Source: Pararhizobium_B sp051960215 (lineage in GTDB: Bacteria > Pseudomonadota > Alphaproteobacteria > Rhizobiales > Rhizobiaceae). From it: DNA of 12,604 nucleotides. Of this stretch, positions 6,500-12,604 are shown piece by piece. Within the stretch, counting starts at the first letter, position 1. The number at the start of each line of letters is the position of its first letter. Made by a program: the position numbers and the translations under genes. The DNA is taken from the NCBI GenBank assembly GCA_051960215.1, contig JBQCEN010000002.1:1-12604 (forward strand), in the 5' to 3' direction. The notes below the pieces were generated by a model, which ran no database searches, had not been told where the DNA came from, and saw nothing but the letters and a program-made list of their open reading frames with translations.

Positions 6500-7792
6500 T
6501 CAGACGATGCCGCCGCCGGAACCGGCGGTCGCCGGGCGCTCGGCGGCGACGCGGGCGCGGTAGCCGGCGGCGCGATAGGTCGCGACCGGGGCGATGGCCC
6601 CGCCGGACTTCAGCCGGGCCATGGCGAGGATCGGCTCGACGTCCGTGCGGAAGGCTGTCTTCAGCGTCTCCGACGCCATCAGCGCGTCGTTCCCGTCCTG
6701 ATAGCCGCCGAGCGCCGCGCGGTCGATGAGCAGCGCCTGCGCATAGGCGCGGGTCACCTCCATCGCGCTCGTCATCAGGCTCTCGATCGGATCGGTGACG
6801 TTGTGCGACTGGTCGAGCATATGAGCGGGGTCGAAGCCTGCCACCTTCCGCGCCTCGGCGTCGACGAGCTCGTTGAAGACGAGGAAGAGGCGATAGGGGT
6901 CGATGGCACCCGTATCGAGGTCGTCGTCGCCATACTTGGAATCGTTGAAGTGGAAGCCGCCGAGCTTGCCGAACTGGATCAGCCGCGCGACGATCATCTC
7001 GATGTTGACGGTCGGCGCGTGGTGGCCGAGGTCGACGAGGCAGAAGGCCTTGTCGCCGAGCTCCTTCGCGATCAGGTAGTTCGTGCCCCAGTCCTGCACG
7101 ACGGTCGAATAGAACGCCGGCTCGTAGATCTTGTGCTCGGAGAAGATGCGCCAGTCGTCCGGCAGGGCGGCATAGATGGCCTTCATCGAGTCGAGGTAAC
7201 GCTCGAAGGCGCGGCTGAAATGGCTCTGGCCGGGAAAGTTCGAGCCGTCGCCGATCCAGACGGTGAGAGCCTTGGAGCCGAGCGCCTTGCCGATCTCGAT
7301 GCATTCAAGATTGTGCTCGATCGCCTGCCGGCGCGTCGCAGCATCCGTGTGCGACAGCGAGCCGAACTTGTAGGAGCGCTCCTGGCCCGGATGGTCCTGG
7401 AAGGTGTTGGAGTTCATCGCGTCGAAGCCGAGGTCGAGCGCGTTCGCCTTCTGCTTCAACTCGGAGACATCGTCGACCTTGTCCCAGGGGATGTGCAGCG
7501 AGACCGTCGGCGTCGCGCGCGTCAGTTCATGGATGACGGCGCAGTCCTCGAGCTTGTCGAAGATGTTGCGCGGTTCGCCGCGGCCGGGGAAGCGGGCGAA
7601 GCGCGTGCCGCCGCTGCCGACGCCCCATGAGGGAACGGCGACGCCATAGGCGGCGACCTTCTCGCGGACAGCGTCGATATCGACGCCGCGGCGCGCCAGG
7701 TGCTCGCCGAGGGCTGCGTAGTCGGCCTCCAGCGCATCCTGTCGGCGGGCGTTCTCGCTCTCGACAAAGTCGTCTGAAATCACCCCGCCCAT
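6500..7792 (-). CDS. rhaI: L-rhamnose isomerase, rhizobial/Pseudomonas stutzeri type
   Basis: 430 aa, the length of the Pseudomonas stutzeri enzyme. It converts L-rhamnose to L-rhamnulose in the cytoplasm, the first catabolic step after uptake. It has the TIM-barrel xylose-isomerase-like fold. The metal ligands fall at the numbers I recall for the stutzeri enzyme: Glu219, Asp254, His281 and Asp327 for one Mn2+, and His257, Asp289 and Asp291 for the other; Ser329, proposed in catalysis, is also present (DQS at 327-329). It is unlike the shorter E. coli RhaA by sequence pattern. Start chosen at ATG 7792, with a strong GGAGG (7805..7801) 8 nt before it; the frame is open farther upstream but enters the repeat. 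It follows rhaD on the same strand after a 203-bp gap holding a paired-hairpin repeat, and is probably co-transcribed. Confidence 0.95.
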   Translation of the reverse strand: MGGVISDDFVESENARRQDALEADYAALGEHLARRGVDIDAVREKVAAYGVAVPSWGVGSGGTRFARFPGRGEPRNIFDKLEDCAVIHELTRATPTVSLHIPWDKVDDVSELKQKANALDLGFDAMNSNTFQDHPGQERSYKFGSLSHTDAATRRQAIEHNLECIEIGKALGSKALTVWIGDGSNFPGQSHFSRAFERYLDSMKAIYAALPDDWRIFSEHKIYEPAFYSTVVQDWGTNYLIAKELGDKAFCLVDLGHHAPTVNIEMIVARLIQFGKLGGFHFNDSKYGDDDLDTGAIDPYRLFLVFNELVDAEARKVAGFDPAHMLDQSHNVTDPIESLMTSAMEVTRAYAQALLIDRAALGGYQDGNDALMASETLKTAFRTDVEPILAMARLKSGGAIAPVATYRAAGYRARVAAERPATAGSGGGIV

Positions 7793-7850
7793 CTTCGCAT
7801 CCTCCTCCTGCTGCGTTCCCTGTTGTGCCGAACTCCACTCTTGCTCCGTC

Positions 7851-7966
7851 CCCCCTGTGCTTGTCACAGGGGTCCATACCGTTCCGCTATCCGCTCGGGA
7901 ACGCCGTCGAGAGCGTCCCCATGTTGAGAGGGGAATGGAATGGATTTCTGTGACAAGCACAGAAAT
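7851..7966. repeat. RIME-like palindromic element between rhaD and rhaI, two paired hairpins
   Basis: CTGTGCTTGTCACAG (7855-7869) and its exact reverse complement (7948-7962) bound a core of about 78 bp. With TCCAT (7873-7877) and ATGGA (7940-7944), the two 23-bp arms match at 20 positions. Each arm is also a hairpin: CCCCTGTG/CACAGGGG (7852-7872, loop CTTGT) and TTTCTGTG/CACAGAAA (7945-7965, loop ACAAG). The outer parts of these stems differ between arms but both pair perfectly. The layout resembles RIME-type intergenic mosaic elements common in rhizobial genomes; assignment to that family is from memory. It fills most of the 203-bp gap in the rhaDI unit and would be transcribed, where it could affect mRNA stability or the rhaD:rhaI ratio. 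Confidence 0.75.
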
Positions 7967-7995
7967 GACGGACTGCTGCTGGCCGCCGCACTTCT

Positions 7996-10095
7996 CTACC
8001 GCGTAAACGCCTGCGCATTTCCCGCGTCGACATTGACGATGTTGCCGGTCGATTTCGCCGCCATGTCGGAGACGAAGAAATAGACCGCCTCCGCGACGTC
8101 CTCCGGGAAGACGCTGAGCTTCAGCATCGACCGCTTGCGGTAGTGTTCCTCCAGCGCGTCGGGCGCCATGTTGTAGGCGGCGGCGCGCTGCTCGCGCCAT
8201 TCGCCGGTCCAGATCTTCGAGCCGCGGAGCACCGCATCCGGATTGACCGTGTTGACGCGGATGCCGAATTCGGCGCCCTCGAGCGCCAGGCAGCGGGCGA
8301 GGTGGATCTCGGCGGCCTTCGCCGTGCAGTAGGCCGAGGCGTTCGGCGAGGCGGCGAGGCCGTTCTTCGAGGCGATGAAGACGATCGCGCCGCCGGTGTC
8401 CTGCGCCTTCATCAGCCGGAAGGCCTGGCGGGCGACGAGAAAATAGCCGGTCGCGAGGATGCCGATGTTGCGGTTCCAGAGCGACAGCTCCGTCTCGTCG
8501 ATCGGTGCGGCGGAGGAGATGCCGGCGTTGGAGACGAGGATGTCGAGGCCGCCATAGTCGACAGCCGCGTCGGCGAAGGCGGAAAGCACGGCGTCCTCGG
8601 AGGTCACGTCGAGGAATACGGCGCGCACGCCATCGCGGCCGAAAGCGGTGGAAAGTTCGTCTTTCGTATTCGAAAGCGCCGTCTCGTCGATATCGGCGAG
8701 GACGACGCAGGCGCCGTCGGCGGCGAGACGGCGCGCGGTCGCCTTGCCGATGCCGCCGGCCCCGCCGGTGACGAGCGCGACCTTGCCGGCGAGCGGCTTC
8801 GGCTTCGGCATGCGCTTGAGCTTCGCCTCCTCAAGGAGCCAGTATTCGATGTCGAAGGCTTCCTGCTCCGGCAGGCCGCGATAGGTCGAGACGGAGGAGG
8901 CGCCGCGCATGACGTTGATCGCGTTGACGTAGAACTCGGCGGAGATGCGTGCCGTCGCCTTGTCGCGGGCGAAGGTGATCATGCCGACCCCCCGAACGAG
9001 GTAGACGACGGCGTTCGGGTCGCGCATCGCCGGGCTGTCGGCGTGGCGGCAGCGCTCGTAATAGGCGGCATAATCCTTGCGGTAGGCGGAGATGGCTTCG
9101 GCGAGGCCTTCGATCGTCCGGTCCAGGTCCGGCTTTTCGGGATCGAAATCGACGATGAGCGGGCGGATCTTCGTGCGCAGGAAGTGGTCGGGGCAACTCG
9201 TGCCGAGAGGCGCGAGCTCCGCGAAATCATGCGAGCCGACGAATTCAAGCACGGCGTCGCTGTCGTCGAAGTGGCCGACCTTGCGCTCGTCGCGGCCGAT
9301 CAGGCCGCGGATCGCCGGCATCAGCCGCGCAGCCACGGCGCGCCGCTCGGCCGCCGGCAGCGGCTCGACGCTTCGCCCGCCGAAAGCGTCGCCCGTCGCG
9401 TTGTCCTCGAACCAGGCAATGGCGCGATTGATGATCTCGATCGTCGTCCCGTAGCACTCTTCGGCGGTATCGCCCCAGGTGAAGAGGCCGTGGCTTTCAA
9501 GCACGACGCCGCGCGCTTCTGGATGCTCGCGGCAGAATGTCTCCAGCCACAGGCCGAGTTCGAAGCCCGGCCGCTTCCAGGGGAGCCAGCCGATTTCGGA
9601 GCCGAAGATCGTTTCCGTCAGCGTTTCGGAGTCCTTCGAGGCGGCAATCGCGATGATCGCATCGGGGTGCATGTGGTCGACGTGGGGCTTCGGCACGTAG
9701 GCGTGCAGCGGCGTGTCGATCGAGGCGGCGCGCGGATTGAGGTCGAAGGTGCAGTGCGGCAGGTAGCCGACCATCTCGTCCTCGTGCGCGACGCCGCGAT
9801 AGAGTCCCTTCAGCGCCTGGAGCTTGTCCATGTAGAGCGTCGCGAAACCGTCCATCCGGATCGTGCCGACGTCGCCGCCCGAACCCTTGACCCAAAGGAC
9901 CTCGACCTCTCGGCCCGTCAGCGGGTCGGTCTCGATGATCTTCGCGGACGTGTTGCCGCCGCCGTAGTTGGTGATCCGCTTGTCGGAGCCGAGGAGGTTC
10001 GACCGGTAGACGAGCTTTTCCGCCTCGCTCATCGCGGCGGCCCTCGCCGCGTCCCAGAGATTGGCGAGGCGCGCCGGAGTGCGCTGGTCGAGCAT
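7996..10095 (-). CDS. rhaD: Bifunctional rhamnulose-1-phosphate aldolase / short-chain dehydrogenase
   Basis: 699 aa in two domains. The N-terminal class II aldolase domain (about residues 20-425) cleaves L-rhamnulose-1-phosphate to dihydroxyacetone phosphate and L-lactaldehyde; HVDHMH (138-143) supplies His141 and His143 as likely zinc ligands, with His202 in ESHGLFTW. The C-terminal SDR domain (about 433-699) has the nucleotide motif TGGAGGIG (443-450), NAG (523-525) and the catalytic set Ser576, Tyr589, Lys593; it is thought to oxidise L-lactaldehyde to lactate with NAD+. This fusion is the known RhaD aldolase/dehydrogenase family of rhizobia and others. Start chosen at ATG 10095, with GGGAGGA upstream at 7-nt spacing; the extension to 10185 runs into the regulatory region. 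It is first in rhaD-rhaI and divergent from rhaR; ATCA-type operator repeats (10175-10208) lie 80-113 bp before the start. Confidence 0.95.
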   Translation of the reverse strand: MLDQRTPARLANLWDAARAAAMSEAEKLVYRSNLLGSDKRITNYGGGNTSAKIIETDPLTGREVEVLWVKGSGGDVGTIRMDGFATLYMDKLQALKGLYRGVAHEDEMVGYLPHCTFDLNPRAASIDTPLHAYVPKPHVDHMHPDAIIAIAASKDSETLTETIFGSEIGWLPWKRPGFELGLWLETFCREHPEARGVVLESHGLFTWGDTAEECYGTTIEIINRAIAWFEDNATGDAFGGRSVEPLPAAERRAVAARLMPAIRGLIGRDERKVGHFDDSDAVLEFVGSHDFAELAPLGTSCPDHFLRTKIRPLIVDFDPEKPDLDRTIEGLAEAISAYRKDYAAYYERCRHADSPAMRDPNAVVYLVRGVGMITFARDKATARISAEFYVNAINVMRGASSVSTYRGLPEQEAFDIEYWLLEEAKLKRMPKPKPLAGKVALVTGGAGGIGKATARRLAADGACVVLADIDETALSNTKDELSTAFGRDGVRAVFLDVTSEDAVLSAFADAAVDYGGLDILVSNAGISSAAPIDETELSLWNRNIGILATGYFLVARQAFRLMKAQDTGGAIVFIASKNGLAASPNASAYCTAKAAEIHLARCLALEGAEFGIRVNTVNPDAVLRGSKIWTGEWREQRAAAYNMAPDALEEHYRKRSMLKLSVFPEDVAEAVYFFVSDMAAKSTGNIVNVDAGNAQAFTR

Positions 10096-10174
10096 GTCTG
10101 ATCCTCCCGGGGTGCATGGAGACGCGGCAGCGGTCCGGCCGCCGGCTTTTCGGCGCATCTTTTGCTTCGCAGCC

Positions 10175-10208
10175 ATCAAAGTCAATCACAAACGATCACA
10201 GATAATCA
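10175..10208 (-). promoter_or_regulatory. Four ATCA/TGAT repeats at exact 10-bp spacing, candidate RhaR operators facing rhaD
   Basis: ATCA occurs on the plus strand at 10175, 10185, 10195 and 10205, exactly 10 bp apart. Read on the minus strand these are TATGATTATC, TGTGATCGTT, TGTGATTGAC and TTTGATGGCT, in line toward rhaD. One helical turn per unit puts all four on the same DNA face. Phased TGAT-type direct repeats are a typical target shape for DeoR-family sugar regulators. A possible -10 box TATGAT (10210..10205) overlaps the first unit, which would allow repression, but no convincing -35 box precedes it. Confidence 0.65.
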
Positions 10209-10233
10209 TACTGCAGCGCAATATCAGCAATGT

Positions 10234-10247
10234 TGATCGAAAATGAT
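10234..10247 (+). promoter_or_regulatory. Two TGAT repeats at 10-bp spacing, candidate RhaR operators facing rhaR
   Basis: TGTTGATCGA (10231-10240) and AAATGATTGA (10241-10250) carry TGAT at 10234 and 10244, sharing the pattern TGAT-pyrimidine-GA. They have the opposite orientation to the ATCA series at 10175-10208 and lie 48-61 bp before the rhaR start, as expected for an autoregulated repressor controlling both sides. The segment between the two series (10209-10233) has no further copy. I could not find a well-formed promoter for rhaR here: TTGACA at 10247 lacks a good -10 partner. Confidence 0.6.
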
Positions 10248-10294
10248 TGACAATGCGCGATGGCAGTGAAAGCATCGGCTATCGGGAGGTCCGC

Positions 10295-11104
10295 ATGCAC
10301 GAGAAAGAGCGCCACCGCCTCATCCTGTCGGCCGTGCTGGACAAGCCGGTCGCGACCGTGGCCGAACTCGTCGATCTGACCGGAAGCTCCGAGGCGACCA
10401 TCCGGCGCGACATTGCCGCGCTCCACGTGCAGAAGCGCCTGAGGCGCGTGCGCGGCGGCGCGGAATCGCTCAGTCCACCGCAATTTCCGGGGCTTGCCGG
10501 TCGGCCTTTCAGCGTCAACGAGACGATCAATACGGCGAAGAAGCGGGCGATCGCGCGGCTTGCGGTCGAGATGTGCGCCGATGGCGAGCCGATCATCGTC
10601 AATGGCGGGACGACGACGTTCCAGATGGTGCATTTCCTCGCCAACCGCCGTCTGCAGGTCTTCACCAACTCTTTCGCAATCGCCGAGCACCTGCTCAAGC
10701 ATTCGAAGAATTCGGTGATGCTGCCGGGGGGAACCGTTTACCGCGAGCAGAACATCGTGCTCAGCCCCTTCGACAACGACGTCACGCGCAATTTCTATGC
10801 ACGGCGGATGTTCATGGGCGCGCAGGGCCTCGGACCGCTCGGCCTGATGGAGGCCGACCCACTGCTGATCCAGGCCGAGCGCAAGCTGCTCGACCAGGCG
10901 GACGAACTCGTCGTGCTGATCGATTCCTCGAAATTCGAGCAGCGCTCCAGCCTCATCCTCTGCAGCCTCGACCGCATCGCCACCGTCGTCACCGACAGCG
11001 GCGTCGAGGACCGTCACGCCTCCATGCTCGAAAGCGCCGGCGTCACGCTTCTCGTCGCGCCGGTCGCTGAGGAGAGACCGGAGAAAGCCCATTCGTCGGC
11101 TTGA
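10295..11104 (+). CDS. rhaR: DeoR-family transcriptional regulator of the rhamnose genes
   Basis: 269 aa. An N-terminal helix-turn-helix (about residues 4-55, including VATVAELVDLTGSSEATIRRDIAAL and the RRVRGGA end typical of DeoR proteins) is followed by the sugar-phosphate sensor domain, with VNGGTTTFQ (102-110) and DSSKF (210-214). DeoR regulators are generally repressors released by a phosphorylated sugar; here a rhamnose intermediate such as rhamnulose-1-phosphate is a reasonable guess. Start chosen at ATG 10295, with GGGAGG (10284-10289) 5 nt before it; an in-frame TTG at 10247 lies inside the operator repeats and is unlikely. The gene is divergent from rhaD and followed after 37 bp by rhaS, matching the rhaR-rhaS-rhaT order of Rhizobium leguminosarum, where RhaR is a negative regulator. 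It is unrelated to the AraC-type RhaR of E. coli. Confidence 0.92.
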   Translation: MHEKERHRLILSAVLDKPVATVAELVDLTGSSEATIRRDIAALHVQKRLRRVRGGAESLSPPQFPGLAGRPFSVNETINTAKKRAIARLAVEMCADGEPIIVNGGTTTFQMVHFLANRRLQVFTNSFAIAEHLLKHSKNSVMLPGGTVYREQNIVLSPFDNDVTRNFYARRMFMGAQGLGPLGLMEADPLLIQAERKLLDQADELVVLIDSSKFEQRSSLILCSLDRIATVVTDSGVEDRHASMLESAGVTLLVAPVAEERPEKAHSSA

Positions 11105-11141
11105 GGAGGCCGCCGATCCATTCAACCAGGGAGGATACCGC

Positions 11142-12137
11142 ATGAAACTCTTCAGGAAACTCATGGTCGCCGCGGCCATGTCGGCGCTTGCGGCCGGCGC
11201 GGCGCATGCCGCCGACACGGTGAAGATCGCGCTCGTCGTCAAGGGGCTCGGCAACGGCTTCTTCGATGCCGCCCATACCGGCGCGGAGGAGGCGGCCAAG
11301 CAGCTCGGCAACGTGCAGGTCATCTATACAGGCCCGACCGACACGACCGCGGAAGGCCAGATCCAGGTGCTGAACTCGCTGATCGCCCAGCACGTCGACG
11401 CGATCGCCGTCTCGGCCAACGACAAGGACGCGCTGGTGCCGACGCTGAAGAAGGCGATGCAGCGCGGCATCACCGTCATCTCCTGGGATTCGGGCGTGGC
11501 GCCGGCGGGACGCGAGATGCACCTCAACCCGTCCTCGAACGAACTGATCGGCAAGACGCTCGTGAAGCTCGCCGCCGACGCGCTGCCGGACGGCAAGGGC
11601 AAGATCGCCATCCTTTCGGCCTCGGCGACGGCGACCAACCAGAACGCCTGGATCGCCGAGATGAAGAAGGACCTGAAGGACCATCCGGAGATTCAGCTCG
11701 TCACCACGGTCTATGGCGACGACCTCTCCGACAAGTCCTATCGCGAGGCCGAAGGCCTGATGAAGAGCCATCCGGACGTGAAGGCGATCGTCGCGCCGAC
11801 GTCGGTCGGCATCGTCGCCGCCGCGCAGGCCGTCGAGGATGCCGGCAAGACCGGCAAGATCTACGTCACCGGACTCGGCCTGCCGTCGGAGATGGCCGGC
11901 CACGTCAAGGCCGGCTCGTCCAAGTCCTTCGCGCTCTGGAACCCGATCGACCTCGGCTATGCCGCGACGACCATCGCCTATGAGCTTGCGACGAAGAAGG
12001 CGAAGGCCGAGCCAGGCGCGAAGATCCCGATCGGCCGGCTCGGCGCGGTCACGCTCGACCAGAACAACGAGGGCGTGATGGGCGAGCCCTTCACCTTCAA
12101 CGCGTCGAACATCGACAAGTACGCGAAGATGTACTGA
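11142..12137 (+). CDS. rhaS: Rhamnose ABC importer, periplasmic substrate-binding protein
   Basis: 331 aa. A Sec signal peptide (residues 1-23, ending AHA before Ala-Asp) is followed by a periplasmic-binding-protein class 1 sugar receptor: IALVVKGLGNGFFDAAHTGAEEAA (28-51) and a lobe-II start GKGKIAILSASATATNQNAW (151-170). VISWDSGVAPAGREMHLNPS (112-131) is the type of segment that carries sugar-contacting residues in this fold. It captures L-rhamnose and hands it to the RhaT ATPase and the RhaP/RhaQ permeases, the latter expected to the right of the window. ATG 11142 has GGGAGG 7 nt upstream. The gene lies 37 bp after rhaR, and a stem-loop follows its stop codon before rhaT. Rhamnose specificity is deduced from the flanking rhaD, rhaI and rhaR more than from individual residues. 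It is not the AraC-type RhaS of E. coli. Confidence 0.93.
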   Translation: MKLFRKLMVAAAMSALAAGAAHAADTVKIALVVKGLGNGFFDAAHTGAEEAAKQLGNVQVIYTGPTDTTAEGQIQVLNSLIAQHVDAIAVSANDKDALVPTLKKAMQRGITVISWDSGVAPAGREMHLNPSSNELIGKTLVKLAADALPDGKGKIAILSASATATNQNAWIAEMKKDLKDHPEIQLVTTVYGDDLSDKSYREAEGLMKSHPDVKAIVAPTSVGIVAAAQAVEDAGKTGKIYVTGLGLPSEMAGHVKAGSSKSFALWNPIDLGYAATTIAYELATKKAKAEPGAKIPIGRLGAVTLDQNNEGVMGEPFTFNASNIDKYAKMY

Positions 12138-12145
12138 CGCTGGTT

Positions 12146-12174
12146 GGGGCCCGGTGGCAGTCCTGCCGGGCCTC
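12146..12174 (+). other. Stem-loop between rhaS and rhaT, likely mRNA-stabilising
   Basis: GGCCC (12148-12152) pairs with GGGCC (12168-12172), and after a GGT bulge GGCAG (12156-12160) pairs with CTGCC (12163-12167); G12146-C12174 and a G-U pair extend the base. An alternative register pairs GGCCCGG with CCGGGCC. No T-run follows, so full termination is unlikely. Such structures after binding-protein genes often protect the upstream mRNA and leave the ATPase gene less expressed. Confidence 0.55.
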
Positions 12175-12219
12175 GAACCTCCATCACCTGACCTCATCTG
12201 CGAGACCGGCGGTCGAGAC

Positions 12220-12604
12220 GTGCTGCACGCGACGAACATTGCCACTGCCGAGCCGGCGATCACCCTGGAGGGCATCTCCAAGGCCTTCCCCGGCGTCAAG
12301 GCGCTCTCCGAGGTGGCGCTCTCGCTCTATCCCGGCGAGGTGACGGCGCTCGTCGGAGAGAACGGCGCCGGTAAGTCGACGCTCGTCAAGATCCTGACCG
12401 GCATCTACCAGCCGGACGGCGGCATCATCCGGATCGCCGGCAAGGCGGTCAGCTTCGCGACGCCGCACGAGGCCGCCCGCGCGGGCGTCACGGCGATCCA
12501 CCAGGAGACCGTGCTCTTCGACGAGCTGTCGGTTGCGGAGAACATCTTCCTCGGCCACACCCCGCGCGGCCGCTTCGGCCTGATCGACTGGAAGCGGCTC
12601 GAGG
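12220..12604 (+). CDS. rhaT: Rhamnose ABC importer ATP-binding protein, N-terminal part (runs off the right edge)
   Basis: 128 codons are visible. The translation (VLHATNIATAEPAITLEGISK at the start, at most weakly conserved) leads into the first ATPase domain of a sugar importer of the RbsA/XylG/MglA type, which normally has two such domains in about 500 aa. Walker A is GENGAGKST at residues 46-54 and the Q-loop AIHQE has Gln95; the signature and Walker B lie beyond the edge. It should energise rhamnose import with RhaS and two permeases. GTG 12220 is the most likely start: no in-frame ATG occurs between the rhaS stop and Walker A, although only a weak GGTCGAG precedes it. It begins 82 bp after rhaS on the same strand, with a stem-loop between. 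This is the Rhizobium ABC ATPase RhaT, not the E. coli rhamnose/proton symporter of that name. Confidence 0.88.
   Translation, partial: MLHATNIATAEPAITLEGISKAFPGVKALSEVALSLYPGEVTALVGENGAGKSTLVKILTGIYQPDGGIIRIAGKAVSFATPHEAARAGVTAIHQETVLFDELSVAENIFLGHTPRGRFGLIDWKRLE

Noticed and set aside
7780..7800. Out-of-frame ATG at 7800 giving a six-codon frame overlapping the rhaI start
   Set aside because: It overlaps the Shine-Dalgarno region directly, with almost no spacing, so it is unlikely to be translated.
7627..7953. A 108-codon plus-strand open frame covering the rhaI start and the repeat
   Set aside because: It runs through the palindromic element and antisense to rhaI; the Arg-rich translation has no features.
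8143..10101. A 652-codon open frame on the plus strand opposite rhaD
   Set aside because: It is antisense to a well-supported enzyme gene; its translation is rich in Arg, Asp, Glu and Val with no recognisable domain, as expected for the shadow of a GC-rich gene.
10247..10275. TTGACA at 10247 as the -35 box of a rhaR promoter
   Set aside because: No acceptable -10 box lies 16-18 bp downstream, and the transcript would start almost at the rhaR start codon.

Overview
The window looks like chromosomal or megaplasmid DNA of a high-GC alphaproteobacterium, most likely of the Hyphomicrobiales (Rhizobiales). The reasons are GC-rich codon use, the rhizobial-type L-rhamnose isomerase, the layout of the rhamnose locus (rhaD-rhaI divergent from rhaR-rhaS-rhaT, as described for Rhizobium leguminosarum), and a RIME-like intergenic palindrome. 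I see no rRNA, tRNA, CRISPR array, insertion sequence or phage gene. Assignments come from reading the sequence and from family knowledge; no search was run.

Left part (1-1737, minus strand): sulfate uptake. An Rrf2-family regulator (1737..1291) lies upstream of a periplasmic sulfate-binding protein (1190..165), followed 4 bp later by the first 53 codons of a cysT-like permease cut off by the window edge. Between regulator and sbp there is a 25-bp site with perfect 9-bp inverted arms that overlaps a good candidate promoter. A degenerate copy overlaps a candidate promoter of the regulator itself. This suggests a local, self-regulated sulfur-responsive repressor circuit. The visible cysT piece departs increasingly from the family pattern toward position 1, which may mean poor sequence at a contig end.

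Middle part (1964-6498, plus strand): a stand-alone phosphoribosyltransferase-fold protein, then two ABC exporter half-transporters overlapping by 32 bp. The first has Asp in place of the catalytic Glu but a normal LSGGQ; the second has the Glu but an altered LSLGQ signature. Together they should form a heterodimeric exporter with one consensus and one degenerate ATP site. Its substrate is unknown. The second exporter gene meets rhaI tail to tail with a single base between the stop codons.

Right part (6500-12604): L-rhamnose catabolism. On the minus strand rhaD (bifunctional rhamnulose-1-phosphate aldolase / short-chain dehydrogenase) is followed by rhaI (L-rhamnose isomerase), with a paired-hairpin repeat of about 115 bp in the gap. 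On the plus strand lie rhaR (DeoR-family regulator), rhaS (rhamnose-binding protein) and the start of rhaT (sugar ABC ATPase). RhaS and RhaT import the sugar, RhaI isomerises it to rhamnulose, and a kinase probably beyond the right edge phosphorylates it. RhaD then cleaves the product and probably oxidises the lactaldehyde. The divergent rhaD/rhaR region holds six TGAT/ATCA elements at exact 10-bp spacing, four facing rhaD and two facing rhaR: a strong candidate operator array for RhaR.
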